Shown: positions 28,922 through 39,077, counted from the stretch's first letter. The stretch is 64,000 nt of DNA from Halobaculum magnesiiphilum (GCF_019823105.1 NZ_CP081958.1:1922001-1986000), one strand, 5' to 3'. Numbers and translations: made by a program. Notes: generated from the sequence alone by a model not told the origin.

Positions 28922-30301
28922 TCAGAACTTCTCGAGGTAGCGGTCGAGCTCCCAGTCGGAGACGTCGACGCGGTAGTCGTCGTACTCGGCGGTCTTCGCC
29001 TCGACGAACTTCTCGGCGACGTGGTCGCCCAGCGCCTCCTTCACGAGCTCGTCCTCCTCGAGCGCGTCGATGGCCTCGCCGAGGTTCGACGGCAGCGTGG
29101 TGATGCCGTACTCCTCGCGCTTGGCCTCGTCGAACTCGTAGATGTTCTCGCGGACCGGGTCGTCGCACTCGAGCCCCTGCTCGATGCCGTCGAGGCCGGC
29201 GTGGATGAGCACGGCGAACGCGAGGTACGGGTTACACGAGGGGTCGGGGAAGCGCGCCTCGATGCGCGAGGCCGCCGGCACGCGTGCGGCCGGCTTGCGG
29301 ATGAGCGCCGAGCGGTTCCGGTCGGACCACGCGACGTAGACGGGCGCCTCGTAGCCGGGCACCAGCCGCTTGTAGGAGTTCACCGTCGGGTTCGTCACCG
29401 CCGCGAGCGCCTCGGCGTGTTCGAGGATCCCCGCGGTGAACTGCTTGGCCTCCTCGCTGAGGTCGAACTCGTCGTCGTCGTCGTGGAACGCGTTCTCGCC
29501 GTCCTCGGTGAACAGCGAGATGTGCGTGTGCATGCCCGAGCCGTTGATCCGCGGGATCGGCTTGGGCATGAACGTCGCGTGGAGGTCGTGCTGGGCGGCG
29601 ATGGCGCGCACGACGGTGCGGAAGGTGCCGACGTTGTCGGCGGTCGTGAGGGCGTCGTCGTACTCGAAGTTGATCTCGTGTTGGCCCTCGGCGACCTCGT
29701 GGTGGGACGCCTCGATCTCGAAGCCCATGTCCTCCAGGCCGTAGATGATGTCGCGGCGCACGTCGCTGGCGAGGTCCTTCGGCGCGAGGTCGAAGTAGCC
29801 GCCGGCGTCGTTCGTCTTCGTCGTCGCGCGGCCGTCCTCGTCCTCCTCGAACAGGAAGAACTCCGGCTCGGGCGCGGCGTTGACCTCGTACCCCATCTCG
29901 GCGGCGCGATCCAGCGCGTCCTTGAGGATGCCGCGGGGGTCGCCCTCGAACGGCTCGCCCGTCGAGGTGTTGATCACGTCGCAGATGAGGCGCGCCGCGC
30001 CGCCGTCCTCGCCCTCGCGGGTCCGCCACGGGAGCACCGAGAACGTCTCGGGGTCCGGTTTGAGACGCATGTCCGACTCCTGGATGCGTACGAAGCCGTC
30101 GATCGAGGACCCGTCGAAGTAGATGCCCTCGGTGAACGCCTTCTCCGCCTGCGTCGCGGGGACGGAGACGTTCTTCACCGTCCCCAGGATGTCCGTGAAC
30201 TGAAGGCGGAGGAAGTCGATGCCCTTCTCGTCGATCTCGTCGATGACGTCCTGCTCGACGGCGCTGAGCCCGCCGTCCGGCTTGGTGTTACCGTCCGTCA
30301 T
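28922..30301 (-). CDS. glnA: Glutamine synthetase, type I
   Basis: 459 aa enzyme making glutamine from glutamate, ammonia and ATP; the central point of nitrogen assimilation. Signatures: [17 protein letters not shown] (N-terminal active-site loop), [11 protein letters not shown] (metal-binding Glu), [17 protein letters not shown], the ATP-binding [27 protein letters not shown], and [16 protein letters not shown] near the C-terminus. The tyrosine adenylylation region of the GSI-beta type is absent, consistent with an archaeal GSI-alpha form. ATG 30301 was chosen over the frame to 30394, since the TATA-like TATATA lies 33-38 bases before it. Divergent from an Lrp regulator. Confidence 0.96.
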   Translation of the reverse strand: MTDGNTKPDGGLSAVEQDVIDEIDEKGIDFLRLQFTDILGTVKNVSVPATQAEKAFTEGIYFDGSSIDGFVRIQESDMRLKPDPETFSVLPWRTREGEDGGAARLICDVINTSTGEPFEGDPRGILKDALDRAAEMGYEVNAAPEPEFFLFEEDEDGRATTKTNDAGGYFDLAPKDLASDVRRDIIYGLEDMGFEIEASHHEVAEGQHEINFEYDDALTTADNVGTFRTVVRAIAAQHDLHATFMPKPIPRINGSGMHTHISLFTEDGENAFHDDDDEFDLSEEAKQFTAGILEHAEALAAVTNPTVNSYKRLVPGYEAPVYVAWSDRNRSALIRKPAARVPAASRIEARFPDPSCNPYLAFAVLIHAGLDGIEQGLECDDPVRENIYEFDEAKREEYGITTLPSNLGEAIDALEEDELVKEALGDHVAEKFVEAKTAEYDDYRVDVSDWELDRYLEKF

Positions 30302-30426
30302 GTTGTGACGTTTGACTCCATACACTCCCGGTATATAGGAGTTGACGGTCAGTGCAATTTCCCCTTCCGCTCTCTCGTAGTGGACATCCGTCAAATTCTA
30401 ATGGGGGGAACCCGTGGTCGAGTGTA
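30302..30426. promoter_or_regulatory. Divergent glnA/lrp promoter region
   Basis: TATATA at 30332-30337, flanked by ACTCC (30324-30328) and GGAGT (30338-30342), forms an inverted repeat around the glnA TATA box. Toward lrp, TTCTAAT at 30396-30402 lies 25-31 bases before its ATG. Occupation of the ACTCC/GGAGT repeat by the neighbouring Lrp would block or open the glnA box; inference. Confidence 0.55.
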
Positions 30427-30885
30427 ATGACGTACGAAAACCTCGATGCCAAGCTCGTCAACGCGCTGTTAGGGAACGGTCGTGCCAGCCTCCGCTCGCT
30501 GGGCGAGGACCTCGACGTGTCGGTGACGACCGTCTCGAACCACCTCCGCGATCTCGAAGACGAGGGCGTGATCGAGGGGTACACCCCGCGGGTGAACTAC
30601 GATCGGCTCGGCTACGACGTGACGGCGATCGTCCAGCTGAAGGTGGAGGGGAGCGCGCTGCCCGACATCGTCGACCGCCTCCGCGAGCAAAAGCAGATGG
30701 TCTCCGTCTACGAGGTCACCGGCGACTACGACGTCATCGCGATCGGGAAGTTCCGTGACACCGACGAGATGAACGAGGGGATCAAGGGGTTGCTCGCCGA
30801 CCAGGACATCCGCGAGACGAACACCTCGGTCGTGCTCAACACCGTCGTGGAGAACGCGCAGTTCGACCTCGACGTCCAGGAGTGA
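30427..30885 (+). CDS. lrp: Lrp/AsnC-family transcriptional regulator
   Basis: 152 aa with an N-terminal winged HTH ([38 protein letters not shown], residues 12-49) and a C-terminal RAM/AsnC effector domain ([21 protein letters not shown]...[15 protein letters not shown]). Length is standard. It sits divergently next to glnA across 125 bases. Lrp proteins encoded beside glnA in haloarchaea have been tied to nitrogen-metabolism control, so regulation of glnA is a reasonable expectation. The start at 30427 is supported by TTCTAAT 25-31 bases upstream; the longer frame would run through that box. Confidence 0.93.
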   Translation: MTYENLDAKLVNALLGNGRASLRSLGEDLDVSVTTVSNHLRDLEDEGVIEGYTPRVNYDRLGYDVTAIVQLKVEGSALPDIVDRLREQKQMVSVYEVTGDYDVIAIGKFRDTDEMNEGIKGLLADQDIRETNTSVVLNTVVENAQFDLDVQE

Positions 30886-30954
30886 ACCGTCGCTCGCGGC
30901 GCTCGACGCGTCCGAGCGTGTGAGAAGCGGTAGCGAGCCGACCGACCGCCGAGT

Positions 30955-31107
30955 TTACACCATGAACTCGGTCACGTTGTCCATGTCCGTCCGACAGAAC
31001 GGGCAGCGGTACCGGGTCGAGAATCCGCCGGACTGGGCCGTCGTCTTCGCCTCGAGTTCGTGCATTCCGATCTGACGGCCGCAGTCGGGACAGTTCACCT
31101 TTGGCAC
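30955..31107 (-). CDS. 50-residue zinc-ribbon protein
   Basis: Very small gene that simple length cut-offs miss. Reading the minus strand from GTG 31107 gives VPKVNCPDCGRQIGMHELEA, a middle segment, then RYRCPFCRTDMDNVTEFMV and TAA at 30955. The CPDC and CPFC pairs make a treble-clef-like four-cysteine zinc site. A TATA-like GGATTTATGC (reverse complement of 31131-31140) lies 24-33 bases before the start, supporting leaderless transcription. Small zinc-finger proteins of 45-60 residues are abundant in haloarchaea and mostly uncharacterised. Convergent with lrp. Function unknown. Confidence 0.72.
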   Translation of the reverse strand: MPKVNCPDCGRQIGMHELEAKTTAQSGGFSTRYRCPFCRTDMDNVTEFMV

Positions 31108-31481
31108 GTCCGAGTGACACGGTCACATACGCATAAATCCCGGTACCGTACCGCAGAGAGAAATCTATTAGTACATGCACTTCCGTGAAGGTTGTCGGCT
31201 CGATGCCGCACGGCGCCGAGGGCGCTACCGTGCCGGTCGTGTGAGACAGATCCCCACACGAGCGGTCCAGACGGCTCCTGATCGGACCCCATGACTTCGG
31301 GTGGAGCGGCGGGGCGGTCCACGTTCGTTATCGCGGTCGGTTGGGGCGTTCCTCGTGCTCTCTGGGCGGCGCGCCCGCGAGCGCGCCGTCTTTCTGCCGA
31401 GGCGCGTTTCGTGGGCGGCGCGGCACAAGGACCGCGCCGCCGTTCTACCGAGGCGTTCGGTCGCTCGCTACGCTCGCTCCC
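31108..31481. other. Intergenic region with GC-rich hairpins
   Basis: 374 bases. The first part holds the promoter of the 50-residue zinc protein. The rest has no convincing gene. It carries a perfect 10-bp stem (GGCGGCGCGG at 31414-31423 with CCGCGCCGCC at 31432-31441, 8-base loop) downstream of the M29 peptidase stop and a second GGCGCGC/GCGCGCC pair at about 31368-31387. Confidence 0.45.
31414..31441 (-). terminator. GC hairpin after the M29 peptidase gene
   Basis: Perfect 10-bp inverted repeat with an 8-base loop, 41-68 bases beyond the peptidase stop. No T-run follows on the minus strand, so its role as terminator rather than mRNA stabiliser is uncertain. Confidence 0.35.
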
Positions 31482-32567
31482 TCACGCCTCGCCGTCCTCG
31501 AACGTAAACGTCCCGTCCCGCTGAACGACCTCGCCGTCCAGCTCGATCACGGAGTCCTCGCTCATGTCGACGATCATGTCCACGTGCTCGGCGGACTCGT
31601 TGACCTCGTTGCCCTCGCCGACGGTGTCGGGGTACGCCGACCCGACGGCCATGTGGACGGTGTCGCCCATCTTCTCGTCGAACAGCATGTTGTACGTGAA
31701 GCGGTCGATGGCGCGGTTCATCCCGATGCCGAGTTCCCCGAGGTAGCGCGCGTTCTCGTCGGTGTTGAACACGCCCTCCAGCACCTCCTCGTTGCGCTCG
31801 GCGGAGAATTCTTCGACGCGGCCGTCCTCGAAGGTGAGCCGCACGCCCTCGATCTCGCGACCCTGGCGGTACAGCGGCAGGTCGAAGTACACCTCGCCCT
31901 CGACGCTGTCCTTGACCGGCGCGGTGAACACCTCGCCGCCCGGGAGGTTCGCCTTCCCGTCGTCGTTGAGCGCGGTGTTGCCCGCCACCGACATCGTGAG
32001 GTCGGTCTCCTCGCCGGACTTGATCCGGACCTCCTCGGCGTCGTCGATCAACTCGACCATCTGCCGTTGGAACTCCGCCTGCGCCTCCCAGTCGAGACTG
32101 ACGGCGTCGTACACGAAGTTCTCGTACTCCTCGGTGCTCATGCCCGCGAGCTGGGCGTGCCCGCTCGTCGGGAACTGCGTGAGACACCACGTCTTCGAGA
32201 GGCGCTCCCTCTGGACCGGCCGGCGCGCGCGGTTGTACTCGGCGGTCGTCTCGGGGTCCACGTCGGCCTTCTCGGAGACGTTGCCGCCGCTGCGGGCGAT
32301 GACGAACGCGTCGGCCTCCTCGTAGAGGGCCAGCTCGTGCTCGGGCAGCTCGAAGTCGTCCTCGCGGGCGCGGAGGTACGCGCGGGCGGCGCGCTGGGAG
32401 TTGTTCAGGTAGACGGGGTTCGCGCCGATGTCGCCGGCGTACTCGTGGAGGGCGACCGCCAGGTCCTCCGCCTCGGCGGGGAGCTGGATGACGAGATCGT
32501 CGCCCGCCTCCAGTTCGATGGAGTGGTCGACGATAGTCTCGGCGTGCTCGCGGATTCGCGGGTCCAT
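31482..32567 (-). CDS. M29-family aminopeptidase
   Basis: 361 aa metallopeptidase of the AmpS/AmpT (M29) family. Candidate metal and catalytic residues appear in family order: EVRIKSGEETDLTMSV, the ligand Glu in YLGELGIGMN, His in DTVHMAVGSAYPDT and the HxD pair EHVDMIVDM near the C-terminus. The N-terminal region MDPRIREHAETIVDHSIEL with DDLVIQLPAEAEDLAVAL is also standard. Length matches the family (about 360-410). Expected to remove N-terminal residues in the cytosol. The start at 32567 is the clear ATG. It precedes two small genes and alaS on the same strand, but gaps are 94 and 72 bases. Confidence 0.88.
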   Translation of the reverse strand: MDPRIREHAETIVDHSIELEAGDDLVIQLPAEAEDLAVALHEYAGDIGANPVYLNNSQRAARAYLRAREDDFELPEHELALYEEADAFVIARSGGNVSEKADVDPETTAEYNRARRPVQRERLSKTWCLTQFPTSGHAQLAGMSTEEYENFVYDAVSLDWEAQAEFQRQMVELIDDAEEVRIKSGEETDLTMSVAGNTALNDDGKANLPGGEVFTAPVKDSVEGEVYFDLPLYRQGREIEGVRLTFEDGRVEEFSAERNEEVLEGVFNTDENARYLGELGIGMNRAIDRFTYNMLFDEKMGDTVHMAVGSAYPDTVGEGNEVNESAEHVDMIVDMSEDSVIELDGEVVQRDGTFTFEDGEA

Positions 32568-32661
32568 GTACGGCGCTTGCCGGCCGCCCGAGTAGGGGTT
32601 TCGGTCCCGGCGCGACGCCGACGGCCCGCCCCGGTCGGCTTACCCGTCGCGTCGGACCGAC

Positions 32662-33009
32662 TCACCCGTCGGGTTCGACCCGTTCCAACACGACGCCGTC
32701 GGCGAACGCCCCGCGTTCGGCCGCCTTCTCGCGGCGGAGTCGCTCGATCCGGTCGCGGTCGCGACGCCCGACCAGCGCGTCCAGCACCGCCGACAGGTCC
32801 GCGAGTTCGGCGTCGACGGACTCCTCGGGGTCCTCGGCCGCCTCGCGTGCTTCGGTCGCCTCCTCGACGAGCTTGTCGAGGAGGTAGCGGTCCAGTTCCG
32901 CCCCGTCGACCGTCCGCGTGACGGGCCGCTCGCCGTCCGCGCGGATCACGTCGGGGATGTCGTCGCGGACGAGCTTGTCGTACTCGACCGTGCTCGCGTC
33001 GTCGTTCAC
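32662..33009 (-). CDS. MazG-like nucleotide pyrophosphohydrolase domain protein
   Basis: 115 aa from GTG 33009 (an alternative GTG is at 33015). The opening YDKLVRDDIPDVIRADG is the hallmark of a prokaryotic MazG-like/HisE-type house-cleaning family. The metal-binding helices follow: LLDKLVEEATEAREA (EExxE-like) and DAELADLSAVLDALV (ExxD-like). Members hydrolyse non-canonical NTPs or resemble phosphoribosyl-ATP pyrophosphatase; the exact substrate is unknown. CTTTCAC (reverse complement) sits 25-31 bases before 33009, favouring that start. Located between the peptidase and a small hypothetical gene on the same strand. Confidence 0.75.
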   Translation of the reverse strand: MNDDASTVEYDKLVRDDIPDVIRADGERPVTRTVDGAELDRYLLDKLVEEATEAREAAEDPEESVDAELADLSAVLDALVGRRDRDRIERLRREKAAERGAFADGVVLERVEPDG

Positions 33010-33081
33010 GGGCACACGAACGGCGAGAACGGGTGAAAGTCGGTTCGGTCGCGGGGCCGGGGTCGCCGGGGAGCCGGAGCG

Positions 33082-33369
33082 CTACGGCCCGCCGTAGCCC
33101 TGCTCGGTCGCCCACTCGCGAAGCTCGGCGTACACGTCCTCGCGGTCGTCGCGGTCGCCCGAGGCCAGCACGCGATACCGCTCGCGCTCGCGGTCCTCGA
33201 CGACGGCGACCGACTTCGCCTCGGTCGTGATCAGCATCGCCGGCACCACCTCGGTCCCGGAGCGTTGCGCGATCACCTCGTGGTGGGCCTCGACGATCCG
33301 GTCGGACTCCGTCAGCCCGCGGACCTGCGCGGCGCCCATCGGGTACGGGAGCGAGTTGATCAGCGACAT
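33082..33369 (-). CDS. Small hypothetical protein beside alaS
   Basis: 95 aa, ATG at 33369, only 13 bases after the alaS stop on the same strand, so probably cotranscribed with alaS. A mostly alpha/beta soluble protein (RIVEAHHEVIAQRSGTEVVP, ITTEAKSVAVVEDRERERYR); the end is EWATEQGYGGP. No cysteines, no membrane segment, no recognised motif. The gene order alaS-small ORF is suggestive of conserved synteny, but I cannot check it. Function unknown. Confidence 0.62.
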   Translation of the reverse strand: MSLINSLPYPMGAAQVRGLTESDRIVEAHHEVIAQRSGTEVVPAMLITTEAKSVAVVEDRERERYRVLASGDRDDREDVYAELREWATEQGYGGP

Positions 33370-33382
33370 CGGGGACGAGGGG

Positions 33383-36151
33383 TCACGCCTCCAGCTTCTG
33401 CCGGAGGATCTCCGCGGCCGAGTCGAGCGCGTCGTCGAGCGCGTCCACGTCGGGACCGCCGCCCTGCGCGAAGTCCGGCGGGCCGCCCCCGCCGCCGCCG
33501 ACGCGGCCGGCGAGCTCGCCGACGACCTCGCCGGCGTTGACGCCGACGCCGTCGGGAACGCCGACGACGAACGTCGCGGCGCCGCCGGCGCCGGAGCCGA
33601 GCACGGCGATCCGGCCGTCCTCGACGTGGGCGTTGGCGGTGGCGCGAAGCTCGTCGGTGTCGGCGTCCATCCGCTGGACGACCGCGACGGCGTCGCCGAC
33701 CTCGACCTCCTCGCCGCCCGCGGCGGCGCGAAGCTCCGCCAGCTCCTCCTTCAGGCGGTCGATCGTCTTGCCGCGCTGCTTCCACTCGGTGAAGAACCGC
33801 TCGGCGGTCTCGGGAACCTCCTGCGGGTCGACCGAGAGCACGTCGGCGGCGTCGTACAGCGCGTCCTCGGTGCGGTGGGTCGCGTCGAGGGCGGCCTCGC
33901 CGGCGGCGAACACGAGGCGCTCGACGCCGTCCTGCACGGGCTCGGTCTTCAGCAGCTTGATCGCGCCGATGTCGCCCGTCCGGGCGACGTGGGTGCCGCC
34001 GCAGGCCTGCACGTCGTCGCCGACGCGGATGAGCCGGATCTGTTCGCCCGGCGGGATCCCGCCCTGATACAGGTCGAAGCCGTGCTCGGACTCCGCCTCG
34101 TGGCGGTCGGGCCACTCCTGCTTGACGGGGACGTTCCGGCGCACCAGGTCGTTCGCGACCTCCTCGATCGCCTTCACCTGATCGCGCGTGACGCGGTCGT
34201 AGTGGGTCACGTCGAGCCGCGAGGACTGGAGCCCCTTCTGGGCGCCCGCCTGGCGGAGGTGCTCGCCGAGCACCTGCCGGGCGGCGTAGCCGACGATGTG
34301 GGTCGCGGTGTGGTGGCGCATCAGCCGGCGGCGACGCTCGCCGTCGACCTGGCCGGTGACGAACTCGCCCTTGCCGGGGTCCTCGTCGGTGCGGTGGAGC
34401 ACCACGTCGCCGCGGATCTGTACGTCCTCCACCTCGACGGTGGCGTCGTCGGTCGAGAGCGTCCCGCGGTCGGCGGGCTGGCCGCCGCCCTCGGGGTAGA
34501 ACATCGTCTGGTCCAGCACCACGTCGTAGCCGTCCTCGCGCTCGAACACGTCGAGGACGACGGCCTCGAACTCCGTGCGCTCCTGGTCGTCGTAATAGAG
34601 CCGTTCGGTCGCCGGCAGGTCCGCGAGGCGATCGTCGGCGTCGTCCTCGCGGTCGAACGCCTGCGCGGAGTCGTGGCGGGAGGCGACGAGCCCGTAGAAG
34701 TCGTCGGGCACCTCGACGGTCGCGCCGCGCTCGGCGGCGATCTCCTCGACCATGTCCGGCTGGATCCCGTGGGAGTCGTACAGCTCGATCAGTTCCTCGA
34801 CGGGGATCGGCTCGCCGGTGCCGGCGTACTCGTCGGCCAGCGTCTCCACCTTGCGGCCCCCGCGTTCGAGCGTCTCGCGGTACTTCTCGACCTCGGTGCG
34901 CACCATGTCGCGGATCGTGCCGCGGTTCTCGTAGCCGAGGCGGTCGGCCTGCATGTCGACCAGCTCGTCGAGCGGCGCGTCGACGCCGACCTCGTCGACG
35001 AGGCGCTTCGTCCGGCGCAGGACCATCCGCGCGAGATAGCCCGTCCCGACGTTCGAGGGGACGATCTCGTCGCCGAACATGTACGCGAGCGTCCGGCAGT
35101 GGTCGGCGATGGCGTAGATGTTCTCCAGCGGCTCCAGCAGGGCGGTCAGCTCGTCGGTGTCGACGCCGAGCTTGTCGGCGATGTTGTCGCGGGCGGCCTC
35201 GATGTCCTCGGCCTCGTCGATGTCGAGGTGGCCCGCCAGCGTGGAGGCGCGGCGAACCAGCTCCTCCTCCTCGTCGCTCAGGTCGATCCCGGCGTTGTCC
35301 TTCAGGAACTCGATGGCGTCGGGGTAGATGGCCTCGTAGACGGTCGGGGTGCCCTGGCTCATCCAGGTCCACCGCTCCAGCCCGTACCCGGTGTCCACGA
35401 TGTACGTGTCCATCTCGGAGTACGTGTTGCCGTCCTTCAGCTCGTACTCGCCCTCGGGGTCCTGCTCCAGCGACATGAAGACGAGCGTCGCCAGCTCGGC
35501 GCCCTTGTAGATGACCTCGATGGCGGGGCCGGCGTTGCCGCCGCCGACCCACGGATCTTCGATGTAGGTGATCTCCGACAGGTCCGCCCCCATCTTCTCG
35601 AACAGGCCGTCACACAGGCGGACGGTCTCGTCCTTCCAATAGACCTCCCCGGAATAGGCGTATTTGTCGCCGACTTCCTCCTTCGCGTTGAACGCGTGGT
35701 GGGCCATCATCTCGAAGGCCATCGTGTGGCGGCCGGTCTTGCCCACGTTGTCGATGTCCTGCATCCGGATGCACGGCTGACTGACGGTGAGGGGATTCGC
35801 CGGCGGCGGGGTCTGTCCGGAGGTGACCAGCGGCTGGAAGTCGTAGATGGACGCCTGCGTGAGCAGCACGTCGTCGCGCCAGCGGTTCGCCGCGACCGGG
35901 TACGGCTCGATCCGCTCGTGGTCGTGGGCCTCGAAGTACGAGAGGAACGCCTCGCGCATCTCCTCGAGGGTGTACGCCTCGTCGAAGCCGGGATCGCCGA
36001 TGAACGAGTAGTCCTCGCAGGGCGGCTCGCCGCACAGCTCCCGCTCGTCGTCGCGGGTCCAGAAGTGGTCCCCGCAGGAGGAACACTCCCGTCGGGAGAA
36101 CCCCTCCTCCTCGAAGTAGTCGAGGCGGTACTCCGCGGTAAGGTCGCTCAT
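33383..36151 (-). CDS. alaS: Alanine--tRNA ligase
   Basis: 922 aa, archaeal-type AlaRS. It charges tRNA-Ala and edits mischarged Ser/Gly. The N-terminal extension has a Cys cluster CSSCGDHFW (zinc-like) before the class II catalytic core ([48 protein letters not shown]). The editing domain has [30 protein letters not shown] (HxxxH) and [14 protein letters not shown] (C-x-H). A Gly/Ala-rich C-Ala domain ends at the C-terminus ([18 protein letters not shown]). ATG at 36151, with a CCTTTTG box (reverse complement) about 27 bases upstream. Large + strand antisense frames over it are shadows. Confidence 0.97.
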   Translation of the reverse strand: MSDLTAEYRLDYFEEEGFSRRECSSCGDHFWTRDDERELCGEPPCEDYSFIGDPGFDEAYTLEEMREAFLSYFEAHDHERIEPYPVAANRWRDDVLLTQASIYDFQPLVTSGQTPPPANPLTVSQPCIRMQDIDNVGKTGRHTMAFEMMAHHAFNAKEEVGDKYAYSGEVYWKDETVRLCDGLFEKMGADLSEITYIEDPWVGGGNAGPAIEVIYKGAELATLVFMSLEQDPEGEYELKDGNTYSEMDTYIVDTGYGLERWTWMSQGTPTVYEAIYPDAIEFLKDNAGIDLSDEEEELVRRASTLAGHLDIDEAEDIEAARDNIADKLGVDTDELTALLEPLENIYAIADHCRTLAYMFGDEIVPSNVGTGYLARMVLRRTKRLVDEVGVDAPLDELVDMQADRLGYENRGTIRDMVRTEVEKYRETLERGGRKVETLADEYAGTGEPIPVEELIELYDSHGIQPDMVEEIAAERGATVEVPDDFYGLVASRHDSAQAFDREDDADDRLADLPATERLYYDDQERTEFEAVVLDVFEREDGYDVVLDQTMFYPEGGGQPADRGTLSTDDATVEVEDVQIRGDVVLHRTDEDPGKGEFVTGQVDGERRRRLMRHHTATHIVGYAARQVLGEHLRQAGAQKGLQSSRLDVTHYDRVTRDQVKAIEEVANDLVRRNVPVKQEWPDRHEAESEHGFDLYQGGIPPGEQIRLIRVGDDVQACGGTHVARTGDIGAIKLLKTEPVQDGVERLVFAAGEAALDATHRTEDALYDAADVLSVDPQEVPETAERFFTEWKQRGKTIDRLKEELAELRAAAGGEEVEVGDAVAVVQRMDADTDELRATANAHVEDGRIAVLGSGAGGAATFVVGVPDGVGVNAGEVVGELAGRVGGGGGGPPDFAQGGGPDVDALDDALDSAAEILRQKLEA

Positions 36152-36255
36152 TACCAGGTTGTGCCCCGTCGCCGCGCAAAAGGGTTCCGGGCCGCGTTCG
36201 CCGTCGGTCCGATCCCCGTTACTGTTAAATGAAGAACCGACAACATCGGGTAACT
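36152..36255. promoter_or_regulatory. Divergent alaS/histidine-kinase promoter region
   Basis: Toward alaS: CCTTTTGC (reverse complement of about 36176-36183), roughly 25-32 bases before the ATG. Toward the kinase: GTTAAAT at 36224-36230, 26-32 bases before ATG 36256; this box overlaps an earlier in-frame ATG at 36229, so that ATG is not the start. Confidence 0.6.
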
Positions 36256-39018
36256 ATGCCGGGATCCGTCGCGGAGTCGTCGATCGCCGTCCTCGTCGTG
36301 ACGGCGGCCGACGCGACGGTTCCCGACGGGTTCGTCGACGCACTCGCGGACGCCGTCGACGGCGAGGTCGAAATCGTCGAGACGGACGCGCTCGCGGAGC
36401 GACTCCGCGGGGGTCGGTGTCCGAAGGCGATCGTGTTCGTCGGCGATCCGTCGCTCTCGGAGGGTGTTCGGGACGCGCTGTCGACGACGGCCGCGGCCGT
36501 CGTCGTGTACGCCGAACGCGAACCGGACGCGGAGTCGACCCACGTCGACGGCTACGTCGAACGCGCCGCCGACATCGACCGCCTCCTCACGGAGATCGGC
36601 CGCGCACGCGAGGGCGAGACGCGCAGACAGCTGCGTGCGGCGCGGCGACGGATGACGGAGCTGCACGCCGGAACCGCCGACATCGCCGCCGCCGAGCGCG
36701 TCGAGGAACTGTTCGAGCGGACCATTTCGGTCGCGAACCGAGTCCTCTCGTTCGATCACTGTGCGATCGCGGTCCACGACGAGGGCGAGATGGACATCGT
36801 GGCGCGCTCCGAGAACGCCGACTGGCTCCCCGAGCGCGTCGGCGTCGACGAGTCGATCGGCGGGAGGGCCTACCGCCGGGGCGAGACGGTCCACGTCGAT
36901 CAGGTTTCCACCGAGCAGACGCACGACCCTGACGCGGCCGGATCGTGCATCTCCGTCCCGTTCGGCGGGGACGCGGTGTTTCAGGCGATCGCCCTGGAGG
37001 AGTACGCCTTCGACGACACCGACCGCGAACTGGCCGAACTGCTCGCGGTCCACGTCGGGCAGGCGTACGAGCGCCTGCGGACACAGGCGGACCTGACGCG
37101 CCGCGAGCGGGTGATGACGGAGCTGCACGAGGCGGCCCCCCGGATCGTCGACGCGGAAACGGAGGATGAGCTGTACGATCTGACCGTCGAGATCGCACGG
37201 CGCGTGCTTCAGTTCGACCACTCGTGCGTGTACGTCGTCGACGACGACGGGTTCCGAATGCGTGCGACGACGGACCCGTCGCTGCCGGCGACGTTCGACC
37301 GCGGGTTCGGCGCGCTGGAGCACAGCTACGCCGAGGGCGAGTCGCTCGTCGTCGACGACACCGTCGAACACGAGATCGCGACCTCACGCGACGGGGAGCC
37401 CCGATCGGTCATCTCCGTCCCGTTCGCCGACGGCGCGGTCTTTCAGGCGGTCGCCGACGAGACGGGGTCCTTCGACGAGCGGGACCTGGAGTTCGCGGAA
37501 CTGCTCGTCTCGTATGCGACGGTGACCCACGAGCGGATCCGTTCGGAGGCGGCGCTGCGGGACGCACGGGAGACGACCGAGCGGCTCCACGTCGCCGCGA
37601 CCGAACTGTCCGCGGCCGAGTCCGAGGACGCCCTGATCCGGCGGGCGATCGAGGCCGCGAGCGACGTCCTCTCGTTCGACAAGTCGACGCTGTCGCTGCG
37701 TCGTGGGGACACGCTCGTGCCGGTGGGCGCCGACGGGACCCGGCCGGACGGTGCGCGTCCGATGGACCTCGACGAGGGCGTCGCCGGGAGGACGTATCGA
37801 TCCGGCGAGTCCGTTCTCATCCACGACGTGGACGACCACGGCGACGCCGAGCCGGTCAGGCGGGAGTACCGATCGGCGATCTCGATCCCCGTCGGCGATC
37901 TCGGGGTGTTCCAGGCGGTCGCCACCGAGCCGAGCGCGTTCGACCGCGACGACCTGAGCCACGCGGAACTGCTGATGGCGCACGTCGCCGTCTCGCTCGC
38001 TCGGACCCGCACGCAGGCGGACCTGCGCGCCGAGCGCGACCGGCTGTCGGCGCTGTTCGAAAACGTCCCGGACGCGGCGCTGTCGTTCGAGTTGGTCGAC
38101 GGCGAGCCGATCGTCAAGGCGGTCAACAGCGCCTTCGAGGACACGTTCGGGTTCGGCGAGGAGATCGTCGGCGAACCGATCGACGACCACATCGTCCCCG
38201 AGGAAGCCGAGTCCGAGGCCGGAACGTTCAACGAGCGCCTCGCGAACGGCGAGAGCATCCGCGACGAGGTCCGTCGCATGACGGCCGACGGCATGCGCGA
38301 CTTCCTGCTGTACGTCGTTCCGCTCGAACTCGACGCCGAGAACGTCGGCGGCTACGCCATCTACTCGGACATCTCCGAGCGAAAGGAGCGCGAGCGGGCG
38401 CTCCGTCGGCAGAACGAGCGGCTCGACGAGTTCGCGAGCGTCGTCTCACACGACCTCCGTAACCCGCTGTCGGTGGCGGAGGGATACCTCGAACTCGCCC
38501 GGGAGACCGGCGACGTGGAGCATCTCGCCACCGTCTCCGACGCCGTCGAGCGCATGCGCGCGCTGGTCGACGACCTGCTTCGGCTCGCGCGCGAAGGACG
38601 CGTCGTCGGCGACACGGAGCCGGTCGACGTGGCGGTCGCCGCCCGGGCGGCGTGGGGGAGCGTCGACACCGGCGACGCGACGCTCGAAGTCGAAGACGGG
38701 CTCGTCGTGGAGGCCGACGAGGACCGCCTGCGCGAGCTGTTCGAGAACCTGTTCCGCAACAGCATCGAGCACGGCGGGAGCGCGCCGACCGTCCGCGTGG
38801 AGGCGACGCCGACCGGCTTCGCGGTCGCCGACGACGGGCCGGGGATCCCGGCGGACCGTCGCGAGGAGGTGTTCGAGGTGGGCGTCTCCACGGTCGAGGA
38901 CGGCACCGGCTTCGGGCTCGCGATCGTCCGCCGCATCGCCGAGGCGCACGGCTGGTCCGTGACCGCTACTGCCGGCGAGGACGGCGGCGCGCGCTTCGAG
39001 TTCGACGAGGTCGAGTGA
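36256..39018 (+). CDS. Sensor histidine kinase with triplicated GAF domains and a PAS domain
   Basis: 920 aa, soluble (no clear transmembrane segment). Order: a receiver-like N-terminal domain without an obvious phospho-acceptor Asp (about 1-125); GAF1 (145-275), GAF2 (291-425) and GAF3 (448-582), each with the same core (CISVPF/VISVPF/AISIPV then VFQA-I/V-A); PAS (592-708, ending GYAIYSDISERKERER); HisKA with VVSHDLRNPLS (His near 731); and HATPase with NLFRNSIEHGG, DDGPGIP and GTGFGLAIVRR. All kinase boxes are intact, so autophosphorylation is expected. It would sense small ligands or redox cues in the cytosol. No response regulator is adjacent. The start is set by the GTTAAAT box. Confidence 0.9.
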   Translation: MPGSVAESSIAVLVVTAADATVPDGFVDALADAVDGEVEIVETDALAERLRGGRCPKAIVFVGDPSLSEGVRDALSTTAAAVVVYAEREPDAESTHVDGYVERAADIDRLLTEIGRAREGETRRQLRAARRRMTELHAGTADIAAAERVEELFERTISVANRVLSFDHCAIAVHDEGEMDIVARSENADWLPERVGVDESIGGRAYRRGETVHVDQVSTEQTHDPDAAGSCISVPFGGDAVFQAIALEEYAFDDTDRELAELLAVHVGQAYERLRTQADLTRRERVMTELHEAAPRIVDAETEDELYDLTVEIARRVLQFDHSCVYVVDDDGFRMRATTDPSLPATFDRGFGALEHSYAEGESLVVDDTVEHEIATSRDGEPRSVISVPFADGAVFQAVADETGSFDERDLEFAELLVSYATVTHERIRSEAALRDARETTERLHVAATELSAAESEDALIRRAIEAASDVLSFDKSTLSLRRGDTLVPVGADGTRPDGARPMDLDEGVAGRTYRSGESVLIHDVDDHGDAEPVRREYRSAISIPVGDLGVFQAVATEPSAFDRDDLSHAELLMAHVAVSLARTRTQADLRAERDRLSALFENVPDAALSFELVDGEPIVKAVNSAFEDTFGFGEEIVGEPIDDHIVPEEAESEAGTFNERLANGESIRDEVRRMTADGMRDFLLYVVPLELDAENVGGYAIYSDISERKERERALRRQNERLDEFASVVSHDLRNPLSVAEGYLELARETGDVEHLATVSDAVERMRALVDDLLRLAREGRVVGDTEPVDVAVAARAAWGSVDTGDATLEVEDGLVVEADEDRLRELFENLFRNSIEHGGSAPTVRVEATPTGFAVADDGPGIPADRREEVFEVGVSTVEDGTGFGLAIVRRIAEAHGWSVTATAGEDGGARFEFDEVE

Positions 39019-39077
39019 ACGAAGTGAACGAGGCCCCGGACGGCCGCAGGGCGGTCACGGCCACTCCGCCCGCCGCC

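Noticed and set aside
33227..36232. 1001-codon open frame on the plus strand
   Set aside because: It mirrors alaS; the translation is repetitive V/L/R/D/H text with no motif.
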